64,000 nt of DNA from Hypomyces perniciosus (taxonomy: Eukaryota; Ascomycota; Sordariomycetes; Hypocreales; Hypocreaceae): assembly GCA_008477525.1 (NCBI GenBank), contig SPDT01000008.1:310001-374000 (forward strand). The letters are read 5' to 3'. Below are positions 33,153 through 46,160 of this stretch, one piece after another. A program made the position numbers and the translations under genes. Under the pieces are notes generated by a model. It saw only the letters and a program-made list of their open reading frames with translations. It did not search any database and was not told the origin of the DNA. The stretch's first letter is position 1; every line of letters starts with the position of its first letter.

Positions 33153-35413
33153 GATATTTATCTTTAAGTTCTTTTAAATAGCTTACCTACTTATAAAGTT
33201 AATTAAAAAAGGGACCCCTTTTTAATAGAAAAGTATAAAAAAAGCAGCCTTTTAAGAGCTTAAACGCCTTTTTATTGAAGCCCTTATACTATAAGCTTAA
33301 AATCCTATAAAATGCGTTTTTATTAAAGCAGACTATTTAAAATATACTTTAAAAGGAGTCTTCCTGTAAAAGAATAAAAAGGGAGAATATTATACTATAG
33401 TTTACTATTTATAAAAGCTAAGCCTTACTAAATATAACTATTTTATCTATAATAAAGAAATACTAGCAGTAATTCACTATCTAGAAAAATAAAAAATAGA
33501 GCTATATAGCTGTGACCCTTTTACAGTTATTTTAAACTATAAGAATTTGCAGTTTTTTATAATGTACAGGAAACTCTTTAAATAATAAACGCACTAGGTA
33601 GAGTTCCTTTCCTAGTTCGATTTTATAATCTAATATAGGCCAGGCAGCGAGGCAGCTACTTTTAATGTATTAAGCTGCAGGGAATAAGACCTTCCATTTA
33701 ATAAAGGCGATAAGCGCGAACTAAGCCGCTATATATAATTTATCCCAGCTGCACTAGCGATATAGAGATTTAAAGACAGCAATACTAATCTCCCTTTAAT
33801 GCGCGTATTCGATAGAAACAAGGAATTATAGGACCTATAGAACCTAATAATTTAAAAGGACCTAGTATATTAATAGGTATATACTGCAATTAAAAAGAAA
33901 AAGTACTCCCTCCCTGCAAACCTTTAACTTAAAGTATAGATATTAGAATAGATAATTAATAAGGAATAAAGATTAATGTTTTAAGACTATATTTAAGTAC
34001 TGGCTATAATTAAAGAAAAAGGCAAAACGCTATATACTTATATTATATAAACAGAATATAATGCCGCAGTTTTAAGCTATTTAGGTTATAATAGAACCTT
34101 AGCTATTATTTCCTGCAGGTTTTTTTAGCCAGGAATTAACAGTATAGTTTAATAATTCCTTTATAATTGCAGTATATATAAAAGAGGAAAGGTATAGAGA
34201 AACTATAAATAAAGACTCTTTAAATTATTACCTATTTTTTAATATATTTACAGTAACCTAGCTATAGACTTTATAGTTAACTTATTACCTATAAAATTAA
34301 TATAAATATAATACTTTTAAATTATTATTAACCGGTTTACTAAAAATATTACCTTTAAAGTAATAAAAAATATAAAGGCAGAAGTATATACAAAAAGGTC
34401 CCTTTAATACTACTATTAGTTTTATAAGATACCCTAGTCTATAGTCAGCGACTAAAGATTGAATTAAACTAGCTGCTTTTAAAGAGCTTTCTATAAACTA
34501 ACAGGAACCTAGTAACACTTAAGCACAGTATATTACCTATAAACTAACAATAGATTAAAGAAAAGCAACTAAAAGATCTAAATATACCTTAAAGTATATA
34601 TAAACTACTCCTAGAGCAATTAGGGAGACCTCCTTTTAGCACTGTAACTAGCTTTAAATAACCGCGAATATACAGCTATCTAAATAAGCCCCTTTTTCTT
34701 TAAGCACAACTATTATATAGAACCCTTTTAGCTATATATAAAAGAAAATAAAGCTATTAGATTAAAGGACTTAAAGGAGAAGGCTGTAAAAGAAATAGTT
34801 AAAAGACTAAAAAAAGTAACTACTTTTACCTAAACAGCACTTGCTGTTATGCAATAATATTATAAAGACTCCGCAAACCAGCAGCAAGGCCTCTTTAAGA
34901 GATATAAAGTAAAAGATAAAGTCTAGCTATACTTTAACAACTATAATACTCTTTAGCCTTTTAAAAAGCTTAATACCTTATATTATAAGTATACAGTAAT
35001 AAAGGTTATTAGCCTTTATATAGTGGAACTGGGCGTATTAACTAGTATATACCTGCGATTTTACATTAACCTGCTAAAAAGAGCGGCCAATAACCTTTTT
35101 CTAGGCCAGATTTTAAATAACCCTTAATTACTATTAATATAAATAGATAGCGAGGATAAATAGGAAATTAAAGAGGTCCTTTGCGTAAAGACTAAACAGC
35201 AAGGTTACAACTCTTTCCGCGAAGTATTAATATAATAGAAAAGATATATAAAGCTAACCTGGGAACCGATATATATACTTAAAGATATAGCAGCCCTTAA
35301 CGACTATATATCTAAATATGGCCTAATCGAATCTAATAATAGGCCACTTAACAGCTATACGCCAGCAAAGCAACAGCACTTAAAGAGAGAGCTACTGTAA
35401 AAAGGGGGGGTAA

Positions 35414-35639
35414 TATTACAGGCTAAGCTATATCTCCCGGAATTACGACTACGCTAAATCCGGAAATATAACCAATACTAGACCGCTTACTTAATTAAGA
35501 AACCACCTCGGCTATAACCCTATATATACAACTATATAACATATATATAGCTAATATAGAGCTTCCTTCCTTTAGCTATAGATAGACAATACAGAAGTGC
35601 CCTAACTGCATGCTTTCCAGTTAGGCTACACCCGTTACA
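35414..35639 (+). repeat. 3' LTR of inner C
   Basis: 226 bp ending CACCCGTTACA, preceded by the polypurine tract and followed by TSD gttac. Confidence 0.85.
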
Positions 35640-38600
35640 GTTACGCTGCTAAGAGGAGGTCTCCTTAATCGCTTTAGGAGTAGTTTATATATACTTTAAA
35701 GTATGCTTGGATCTTTTGGTTACTCCTCTCTAGTTTGCTGTTAGTTTATAAGTAATATATTATATTTAGGCGTTACTAGATTCCTGCTAGTTTACAGAAA
35801 GCTTTTTAAAAGCAGCTAATTTAATTAAATCTTTAGTCGCTAATTATAAACTAAAGTATCCTATAAAACTAATAGTAGTATTAAAGGAACCTTTTTATAT
35901 ATACTTCTACCTTTATACTCTTTATTACTTTAAAGGTAATATTTTTAATAAACCAGTTAATAATAACTTAAAGGTATTATACCTATATTAGTTTTATAGG
36001 TAATAGGTTAATTATAAAGTCTATAGCTAGGTTATTATAGATATATTAAGGAATAGGTAATAGTTTAAAGAGTCTTTACTTATAGCTTCTTTATATTTTT
36101 CCTTTTCTATATATACTGCAGTTATAGAGGAATTATTAGACTATATTATTAATTCCTAGCTAAAAGAACCTGCAGGAAATAATAGCTAAGGTTTTATTAT
36201 AACCTAGGTGGCTTAAGATTATAGTATTATATTCGATTTATATAATATAAATATACAGCGTTTTGCTTTCTTTTTTAGTTATAGCCAGTATTTAAATATA
36301 GTCTTGAAATATTAATCTCTATTCTTTATCGATTATATATTTTAATATTTATACTTTAAATTAAAAGTCTGCAAGGAGGGAGTGCTTTTTTGTTTTAACT
36401 GCAGTATATATTTATTAATATACCAAATCTTTTTAAATTATTAGGTTCTATAGGTCCTATAGTTCCTCGTTTCTATTAAATATATATATTAAAGGGAGAT
36501 TAATATTATTATCCTCAAATCGCTGTATTGCTAATATAGCTGGGATAAATTATATATAGCAGCTTAGTTTACGCTTATTGCCTTTATTAAATAAAAGGTT
36601 TTATTCCTTGCAGCTTAATATATTAAAAGCAGCTACCTTACTGCCTAGCCTATATTAGATTGTAAAATTAAACTAAAAAAAGAACTTTGCCTAGCGCGTC
36701 TATTATTTAAAGAGTTTCCTGTATATTATAAAAAACTATAAATTTTTATAGTTTAAAATAACTGTAAAGGGGTTACAGCTATATAGCTTTACTCTTTACT
36801 CTTTTAAACAGTAAATTATTATTAGTATTTCTTTATTATAAATAAAATAATTATATTTAGCAAAGTTTAGCTTTTATAAATAGTAAACTATAGTATAGTA
36901 TTCTTTTTTTTTATTCTTTTATAAAAGGACTCCTTTTAAAGTATATCTTAAATAGTTTACTTTAATAAAAGTATATTTTATAGGATTTTAAGCTTATAGT
37001 ATAAAGGCTTTAATAAAAAGGCGTTTAAGCTTTTAAAAGGCTGCTTTTTTTATACTTTTTTATTAAAAGGGGGTCCTTTTTTTAATTAGCTTTATAAGCA
37101 GGTAAACTATTTAAGAGAACTTAAAGATAAATATTTAATAGTAATTAATAAAGTTAAAGAAACTTTAAACTTTTATTATTATTATAGGCGCCTATTACTC
37201 GCTAATAGCTTACTACTTTTCAGGATTATAGGCAATTCCTTTACTAGTATATATAATAAACCTAAAGTATTTAATCTCTTTTTATATAAATATACAGTTT
37301 TTAGGATTTAGGTATAGCCTAGTATTAGTAAAAGTATATAAAACTTGCTAGACTTTCTTTATATAATCCTTTTATAACCTATTAATATAAATTAAAATAT
37401 TATTAAAGTATATAAATATAAAGTTATTTAAAAAAAAGTATAGTATTTGGTTAATATACTGTTAGAATACTGCTAGTATACCAGTAAATTTAAATAGAAC
37501 TACCTGCTATTTATATAGACTATAGTATATATAGAATACAGTTTTATATTTTTCTTTTTTCGCAATCCTGATTTTATAAAATATAACTACTATATTTAGC
37601 TTTATAAACTATTTTGCTTTTATTAAGCTGTTAAAGGTTTTAAAAAAAAGGGGGAAGGGGTAATAATCTTACTACATTATTATATTTAAAGCGCAGTAGT
37701 TTATATAAAAGTAAATTCCTCCTTTAAGTTTCCAAATAAAAAAGATAAAGGCTATAGCAGCTAAGTTATTAATTTAAATAAATCCCTTATTAAGTAAATC
37801 GAAAAGGGTCTTTTATAATATTAATAATTCCTTGTATAATATACTATAAAAAGGGCTTTAAAGGAGTTTTAGTTTTTTACTATATTTATTAGCTTTTAAA
37901 AGAATTTATAAATTAACTTTAAGGCAGTATAGTAAAAGCTTAATAGCTTTTTGTATAGAGAATAGTAAATAAAACTCTTTATATAGTTTAAAGGGAATAT
38001 ATTCCTAGGGATCTATAGGTTTTTTAAGCTAGAGTACTTTTTTAATATTAAATAAGCTAATAGCTTAAAGGAAATATATTTCCTTTTCGCTGTTTTTTTT
38101 AATATAGCAGTATTCTACTTATAATATTAAAGCTAATATAAGTTAGGCTTTTTATATAGCTTTAATATTCCCAGGCTCCTCTTTATCTGTAAATTATAGC
38201 TATAGGCCAGCTTTTCTATAGCTAACTTCCTTTTTAACTATATTATATATTACTTAATTAACTTTAACTTAAAGCTTATTAAAGATTAAATTATAGTCTA
38301 GTTTATTTACTATATAAGTATATTAATATTTAATATAGCTATATAGATTTAAATAAATAATAGCAATATAGCTAGTTTTTACCTTTTTATAGATCTTAGT
38401 AAATATCTTAATTTTCCTTTTAGTAATCCTAATTTATAAAAGGTATAACTTTTAAGTAAAGGAGAAGTTTATAATAGTATAAAGGTTATAGCCAGTATTA
38501 AACAATACTGTAATAAATATATTCTTTATTCTAGCTTATAATATTACTGATTTACTAGTTATTTACTTTTTAAACTCCTTTTATCTTTTTAATTTTTCTT

Positions 38601-39839
38601 TTATAAGCTTTAACGCTTAACTTTATATTAAAGCTAATCTTTTAACTTATCGCTAAAGTTACTGTTTTCCTTACTATTAGTATACTGGTTATTATTATTA
38701 GATTTACAGTTAATGATCTAGACTTAATATGCCTAGGCTTTATAGCCTTTTTTATAAAACTAGGCAATATATCCCTCTTTCCCGCAATAATAATATATAA
38801 TCTCTTTAACAGTATCTGCCTTACTCGCTAAAAAGCTATATTAGCGCTAATTCTTTATATAGTTTATGCCCGCTATCTAGGTATCGCCCTTTTTATTAAC
38901 TGCTTATATATAGTCCTTTAAAGTGTAATATAGTTAAAGCTTATTATATTTTTTCTATTAAAAGTAGCTTATTAAGGCAGCTCTTATATTTTATTAGTCT
39001 AAATCTAATTATTTAATGCAGTTAGCAATATCTTAAACCTTAATAAGCTATTTGCTATAAGTAAACAGTAAATCTATTATTGCTAAATAGAATTATAGCT
39101 TTAAAGATAATAGTCCTTTAAAGAAGATAATTTTAGCTTAATTAGCCTAGTTATCGCCGCCTACTTTAAAAAGCTTTTATTTAAAGTAAGGAAAGAAAAA
39201 TAAAAGTAAAATCTTATCTCTTTATTTAAAAATATATAACTTTTATATAGCTTAGTTTTAAAGTCTTTAATCTTTATAGGTATAGTCTAGGTATTATATA
39301 AATTCCGCTAGGTTATAGTTCCTATTAATTCCTTTTAATATATAAAAGTAATAATTACCTATTTAAATATAGTATTTAAGTAAGAGTTAATAAAGTATTA
39401 CTATTCTCTATTACTATTATAAAACTCTTTATTAAGTTTAAGCTTTTTATATATTTTATACCTATATAGTATACTTTTTTTGCTTTTTTAAGAATTTAAA
39501 TAGGTTAAAGAGTAGCTTCCTTTTAACTTTAAGAGTTTATATAAACTTTATTATAAAGGTTAATATAGGCTTTATAATTACAGCCTATACAGGTTTTTAC
39601 TTAAATTACAGAAAGAATAATATTTTATTTTCCTGGCTATCTAGCCTTTAAGTGACTAATACTATAAAGTCTAGCTTTCTTATTAATGCAGCTATTTATT
39701 CCTGTAAAGGTAGAATAGCTTACTTAATCCGCGACTATATATCATCGCCTTCAGAGGCTTAATCTCCGAAATTCACTATTTTCCTTTTACAGTAAAAGTT
39801 CTATTACTTACTGGCTAGGTAGTAGCTAAGCTATAGATA

Positions 39840-40064
39840 TATAATAGGTATAGCTTAACTAGAAAGTATACAGTTAAGGCACCTCTATATTGTCTATCTA
39901 TAGCTAAAGAAGGAGGCTCTATACTAGCTATATATATATTATATAGTTATGCATATAGGGTTATGGCCGAGGTGGTTTCCTAATTAGGTAAGCGGTCTAG
40001 TATTGGTTGTATTTCTGGATTCGGCGTAGTCGTAATTCCGGGAGACATGGCCTAGCCTGTAACA
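39840..40064 (-). repeat. 5' LTR of outer C
   Basis: 225 bp, same orientation as 28639-28863, ending CCTGTAACA. It abuts the truncated family-A copy with no spacer. Confidence 0.78.
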
Positions 40065-40270
40065 CTAAGGCATATAAAGGTAACTGTTGGTTACTTTTAG
40101 CTACTGGCATTATAATTAAATGATCTGCAGTATCTTTTAGTCCTTATATTACTTAATCGCTGCTTTATGGTTCTGTCAGGAGCGCGGTTCCCGCGCTCGA
40201 TACCAGTCGTTATATATAGGTGTATATATATATTGTATATATATTTTGGAGTGCTAATTCCCCCTCGATA
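40065..40270 (+). repeat. Dispersed repeat family A, truncated copy 2
   Basis: Begins in the middle of the repeat at ctaaggcatataaagg and runs to the normal end (ttccccctcgata). The first half of the repeat is missing exactly at the outer C boundary. Confidence 0.72.
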
Positions 40271-41330
40271 AAATAGGATATAATAATATACTTTATATTG
40301 GTATAGTTAATTTAAATACTATAGTAGTTAAAGTAGAGTATAGGTATAACCTGTTATTTCTTTAATATAAACCTCTATCTCTTTATACTACTTTTATACT
40401 TAAGTATTATATTTTAAGCAGTTTAATAACTTTTTTCTTACTTTTAAATATATATAATAAAGTATATACTATAATAAAAAGAAGCAGACTAATATATAAC
40501 CCTTTACTACTATACTTTAACTTAAAATACCTTTAGTATTTATAATCTAGGCATTTTAGCCTTAAAGCGCTAAAGGCGTTAATTAAAAATGCTAGGAATA
40601 TAAAAATACAAGGAATTAAGTGTATAGACTATAGATTTATACTTTAAGATATATATTATAGGTTATTTTATATGGATTATTTAATAGATAAGTATTAAAA
40701 CTTTTCTTTAAGGTTTACTGGAATCTTTAAAACTATCTATAAGGATATAATAAAGATAACTAGCTTTTAATACTTAAAAATAAATATACTATATAGTTAG
40801 ATATAGACCTTTTATTAAATAAAAAATATAATATTATCTTTAATGCTTTTTGTAACTTTATAAGTATAGTTAAAATATAATATAATATTTCTATATATTA
40901 TATTAAACAAGATAATAAGAAAGCTATAATAGCGATTAAAGGTTTAATATACTATTAGCTTTAAGTAAATAAAGAAAGAATTATCTTAAAGCTTTCCCTT
41001 TCTTATACCTATAAGCTAAATAGTGTATTAAAGCGCGCAGGTTAAGAAATAATAATTAAATTAACTAAAATATTTAGCTATATTAATCTTTTAAATAACC
41101 TATAGCCTAAAAGCATTAAAGTAGTAGTATACTTTATTAATATAAGCCCTTTACTTGCGCTTAAGATAATATTATTAATTAATAAAATAGAATAATAATT
41201 CCGCGACTTTATACCCTTTTTTATAAAAAAGCTTTCTGCAGACCTATAATTAAATTAAAATAGGATCTATACCTATAGCTATTATATTTATATATTAAAT
41301 AAAAACTATAAGGCTGGCTAGAATTAAAAA

Positions 41331-41553
41331 GAATTTAAAATTAAGCCTAAAAGCTTAATTAAATACTTTATTAAATATACTGTAAATAATATATATTATA
41401 TTTAATTACTTTATTTAATCAAAGTAATTATTATAAAGAATATATAGTTTAATAAAAATACTTTCTTTAATAATAAAGAAGAGATTATAGATAGATTTAC
41501 TATAGCTTAATTAAATAAACTATTTAAAAAGGTTAAAGAAAAGGAATTAAAGT
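41331..41553 (+). pseudogene. Ty1/copia integrase C-terminal relic of element D
   Basis: One frame with few stops reads EFKIKPKSLIKYFIKYTVNN, IYYI, KVIIIKNI and FNKNTFFNNKEEIIDRF. It corresponds to the copia integrase/linker pattern in which P-R-x-x-x-G-Y-x-x-G-Y is followed by the I-x-x-x-R-D-V-x-F-x-E-x-x-F block. Glycines and arginines are largely replaced by Lys, Phe or stops as expected from RIP. It lies just left of the B insertion and identifies D as Ty1/copia. Confidence 0.65.
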
Positions 41554-41642
41554 TTATACTTTTTTAATATATATTCCTGAAGTAAAAAATACCTTTATAG
41601 GTAATAAAGAAATAGAGAGTTTGCCTTTAAAGGTTAATAAGC

Positions 41643-41904
41643 TGTCAGAGACCCCCTTTGGGGCAGACGGATCGGGCGAGGGGCTGCGACCCTAGGGAAG
41701 AGTAGAGAAGGTTAAAGAGCAGTCACTTGGAGGAAAGATAGATACAAACAAGCAGGTAATAAGCCAGAAACTAATAGCTAGGTATAGCAGCAGTAGTTTA
41801 CTAGTCTTTAAAGTTCTATATCTTTAGGGACTATAGTTGCTCTTATATATATATTCCGGCCCATATAATATTATAAAAGCTCCGGAGCTTCCGGTCTCCT
41901 GACA
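41643..41904 (-). repeat. 3' LTR of element B
   Basis: 262 bp, TGTCAGAGACCCC to GGTCTCCTGACA. Retains high GC; almost the same as the solo LTR at 18048-18309 inverted. Confidence 0.92.
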
Positions 41905-44900
41905 GGCTGCCCCCCCTTTTATAGCATCGACCTTAATGCCGGCAAAGACCCTATATCTAACCAGCTCCTTTCCAGCTTTTAACACCCTATTGCCATACTA
42001 AGCAGCAACCATTTCCTATACAGACGCTTCTTTAAGCCCTAGACTTAAACACTTTAGTATATACTTAATAGCCTAAAAAGTTTCTAACCTTATAGTTTAA
42101 AAGTATACTTTTATATAATTAGACTTAAAGGGTAGCAGAGAAATCCTATATAATAAGCTAACCCTTTACTATTAATATATAAGTAATTTACTTTATTTTT
42201 CTTCTTTTAATTTACTATCGCATATAAGTATACTATATATATTCTTACTTTACTTTTCTTTTCTTTTATAACTTTAATTCCCGCTTACTTTTCTCTTTTC
42301 CTTTTTTTTCCTCTTTATCTCTCTCTCTCTTTTACCCTCTTTCTCTTTATAAGCGCTTTTCTCTATAAATATTCTTTCCTTTTACTTTTTATTACCAGTT
42401 AACCTATTATATAATAGCAGTTCTTTTTTTTAGTTTAGCCTGCTATTATAAATTCTTTTTTTCCTTTTATAATAGATATTACCGCTTTATAAGTTTTCTA
42501 TAGCTGATTCCTTACTATAACTTCCTATTTAATATACTTATAGCCTAGTTTCAGAAAATAATAGCAATCCTGCAGTATCTAAAAACCTTAACATAATAAG
42601 CCTGTCTTTGCTTACAGCCTGTGCTATCTCAGTTGCGTCTCTATTAAAATACCCTTCCCTTAAAATTACTATACCCTCGCCAGTAAAACGCTGTAAAGCC
42701 GCTAATAACTTAACCTAATAGGTATTCTTATACAGATATAACTATTAGCTACTGCTAACTTACTATAAACGCCTTGCTTTATATTATTATTATTTTAACC
42801 TCTTAATTAAATAAAATGCAAAATTAAAAAAAGAACCTCTTTAATACTATAATAATAAATATAAGTTTTATACTATTAAAAAGCAAAACTTTCTATATTA
42901 ACTTATATTATATTAACTGCTTTTGAGAAATATTTTTATTATTTCTTAAATAATAAATTATATAATCTAATTGCCTATTAATTTATTAATACCGCTAAGG
43001 CATTAATTTAATATTCTTAAAAGTCCCTTATTAATAACGTAAATATTTTAATATTAATTTTTTATTATATAATAGCAGTTAATAAAAACCTAATCTATAA
43101 TAGCACTACTATAAATCTAATGTAAAAAGAACCTTATATTAATGCAATAGAAGTTAGGCCTAGCCAAAAAGTAAAAAGAGAAAAAGTTTATAGTAAATAA
43201 GCAGTCTTGCCGCTAAAACTTAAAGCGTTTAAACCTTTAAATTACTTTCAATTAAATAAACTCTCTAGCTACTATTACTACTATTATATATACTTTTATT
43301 CCAGTATATATTTCTTTATTTATAATAGGCAGTTTTTAGTTAATTACTATATAATATACTAGTATACTAAAATTCCTATATTTCCTTAAATATATTCTAC
43401 TACTATAAAAGATTATAATAAAATACTATTGAAAGATAAAGAAAACTAATTATTATTTAATAATAATATTACTGCTTATTTACTATAAGATATATACTAT
43501 TATAAATTTATTTTTTATTTTTAATTAACTGGTTAAAACTGCGCAGTACCCTGCTCCCTTTAACTTTATAACGCTTAATAGTAATAGCTAATTATTTACT
43601 AGCAAGTCGCTGCTTATACTTTTAAATTAATTTAATATTAGTAAAATCACTTTTCTTTTACTAAATATTATTAGTTTTTAAATAGTTTTTCTACTTAATT
43701 AAATATAAGCGTTATATCCCTTTATATTTATAATTAAGAAATTTTTTAACTTTAAATATCTCTTTAGCGCTAAAAAGGTAATCTATTAGCTTAAAAGGTT
43801 CTCCCTTGCAGCTATAATATAGCTTAAGATTTATAATATTAAAAACATTATAAATTTTAATAAAAGATAAAAGATAAATTTAATATACTAATCCATTTAT
43901 TCCAATTTGGCATTTAATTTAATAAGGATTAATATACTTTTTAGCGAGTTTTTTACTAAATTATTAGAATTTCAGGTATTTTATAGAAAGTAATACCTAA
44001 TCGCTTACAGTAAATTTCTTTTTAAGTCAGTAAATATTATACTACTTCTTATATTCTTTTTAACTTTATTATAGTATTTATTCAGCTATTTCATAAATAG
44101 CTTAAAGCTCTTTTACCTTTATAATAGTATTAGTATAATATTTATAGTAGGTTAGTCTATTATAACCTAAAGCGTTAAGCTTATAGCTAAGCAGTAAAAA
44201 AGCTAGTAAATAACCAGTTATAGAATATTCGGCACTATTATATATAAACTAAATAAAAGACAATTTTTGCAGCCAGTTATTTTATTATTTACTGCAAAAA
44301 GAATGTAAATAATACTTTAAAGCTTAATTCTGCCGTTTAGTTTAACTATTAGTCTATAGGTGAAAAGTGATGCTAAGTTGCTGTTTATAAGTAAATAGGT
44401 AATAGAAACTTTGCCAAAATCCAGATTTAAATAATTAATCTCTATTAGAGATAATTCCTTATAGTATTCTAAAAATTAAGTAAATGTATTTTATAAAAAG
44501 GTCAGCGACTCTGCTGCTTATAATATATACTATTATAGGTATATACAGGGCATATTTCGTATATTAATTAACAATAATAAAAATTGTATTATATAGATAT
44601 TTGCCTTTATAGTTTAAGATTTCCAGTAAATCTATAATAAAATCTATAGAAATTTCTTTAAAAGGTTTTTTTAATATCAGTAATAAAGCAAATTTACTAT
44701 AAGGTTAATAGGTTTTTGCCTTTATTATCTAGTAAATATAATATATAAATATATAATGCTTAATATCTTACTTTATACTTTACTAATAATAGGTTAATAT
44801 AATGCGTTTTAAAGTACAATTAACTCCTTAATATCTAGCAGTTAAATTATTATAAAGTAGCATTAAAATCTTAGTATAAAGACCTATTAGTATATAGACT

Positions 44901-45599
44901 CTACTTTAATAGCAAACTAGCTAGTTATTACTAATAACCTAGTTATTATTATAAGATATACTAACCACTCCTTAACTCTAAACCTTTTACTAAATAAAGT
45001 AATCTCTTTATTAAGCTTATAAAACAGCTAAGTATAAGGACTTTTATAGTTCTGGCAGTAAACCTGTAATAGTCTATTATATAACCTGTAAACTAGCAGT
45101 TATAACTTTAACTACTATACTTTACAGGTAAGCTATCTATTAAGTAGTATCTAGTCCCTGTCCCTTAACCTAGGGCAACGCTAGAGCAATGCTCCTATCT
45201 ACAGGCAACTTTATATATTCCTAGTTAATATAGTATACTGCTGCAGATCCCTTTAATTTATATAGGCTATCGGCTTCTATATTATAAAAACGCTGTAAAA
45301 TTATTAATATATAGCCTTACTGCAATTCTTTAATTTCAGTAAAATTATAAAAATTAAAGCATTAAGATAAGGCATTAACAGGGTTAAACTTCCTTGGCTT
45401 ATACTTAATATAAAAATTAAACAGAGCTAGCTTATTAAAAGCCTTTGCCTGCTAGCGTAAAAGCTTTTATTTATCTGTAAAGTAATAGTAGTTAAAATAA
45501 TCTATTATAACCTAAATCTCTATACCTATATAAGCCAGATAGTATTTTTATATTTAAAAAGCCTCTATAATAGTAAGAAATTTAATATTAAAGGTATAA

Positions 45600-46160
45600 T
45601 AATATAATTCAAAACCATTTAACTTTCTTAATATATATACTACAGGGTACCAGGTATCTTGCTAATACTAAGCTAATATTACCTTAATTGTATAGTTTAA
45701 TATATCTGTCTTTATATAAATCGGCGCCTTTAGGTTATAATATATTAAAATAGGTTTCTTTAAAAACTTTCCTTTAAGCTATTAAAAAGCTTTAAAAGCG
45801 CTAGGCTTTAGCTGTAAAGAACCTTTCGCTTCCTATAAGTAAGATCTATTAAAGGTATTATAATTTTACTATAATTTTTAATAAAGTAATAGTAAAACCC
45901 TGTAAATCTTAGAAATATAAAGATATTATAGATGCTTTTAAGTACTAGCAACTCAGTAATAGCTTAAACGTATAACTATTCTATCTTAATTCCATTAAGT
46001 GTAATAATATATTTAAAGAAAAGTATTAAAGTAATATAAAAAATGCATTTATTAATATTAATATACAGCTTTACATTTATAACTTTTTAAAAACCTAGTA
46101 AATATACTGTATATACTCTTTAAAGGTGCAGCTATAGATTAATATATTATTAAATATATA
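45600..46160 (-). pseudogene. Reverse-transcriptase relic of element B
   Basis: On the minus strand from about 46160 the frame reads FNNILIYSCTFKEYIQYI, from the catalytic Y-L-D-D-I-L-I-Y-S motif of Ty3/gypsy reverse transcriptase. Further downstream come a relic of the K-C-x-F block and a line fitting the start of the RNase H region. Both catalytic aspartates are asparagine and stops are frequent. Confidence 0.6.

Larger units (their letters stand above)
29634..35639 (+). mobile_element. Ty3/gypsy LTR retrotransposon C, inner copy
   Basis: A 6,006-bp element with 226-bp LTRs at 29634-29859 and 35414-35639 and a target-site duplication gttgc (29629-29633) / gttac (35640-35644), differing by one G-to-A change. 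A polypurine tract (aaaaaggggggg) directly precedes the right LTR. Gag and pol relics run on the plus strand. It sits in the outer C element in opposite orientation, so the same family inserted into itself. An E solo LTR interrupts its reverse transcriptase. Confidence 0.88.
28639..40064 (-). mobile_element. Ty3/gypsy LTR retrotransposon C, outer copy
   Basis: Bounded by 225-bp LTRs at 28639-28863 and 39840-40064, both in the orientation starting TGTAACGGG (or its RIP form TATAATAGG). Pyrimidine-rich acccccccttttta follows the left LTR, the complement of a polypurine tract, so the left LTR is the 3' one and coding is on the minus strand. Removing the inner C copy leaves about 5.4 kb, close to the inner copy's 6.0 kb. 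A zinc-knuckle relic (complement of 38720-38800) mirrors that of the inner copy. The flanks cttta and ctaag do not match, so no TSD is claimed. Confidence 0.78.

Noticed and set aside
28639..40064. A TSD for the outer C element (cttta / ctaag)
   Set aside because: The two pentamers share only the first two bases and cannot be reconciled by RIP-type changes.
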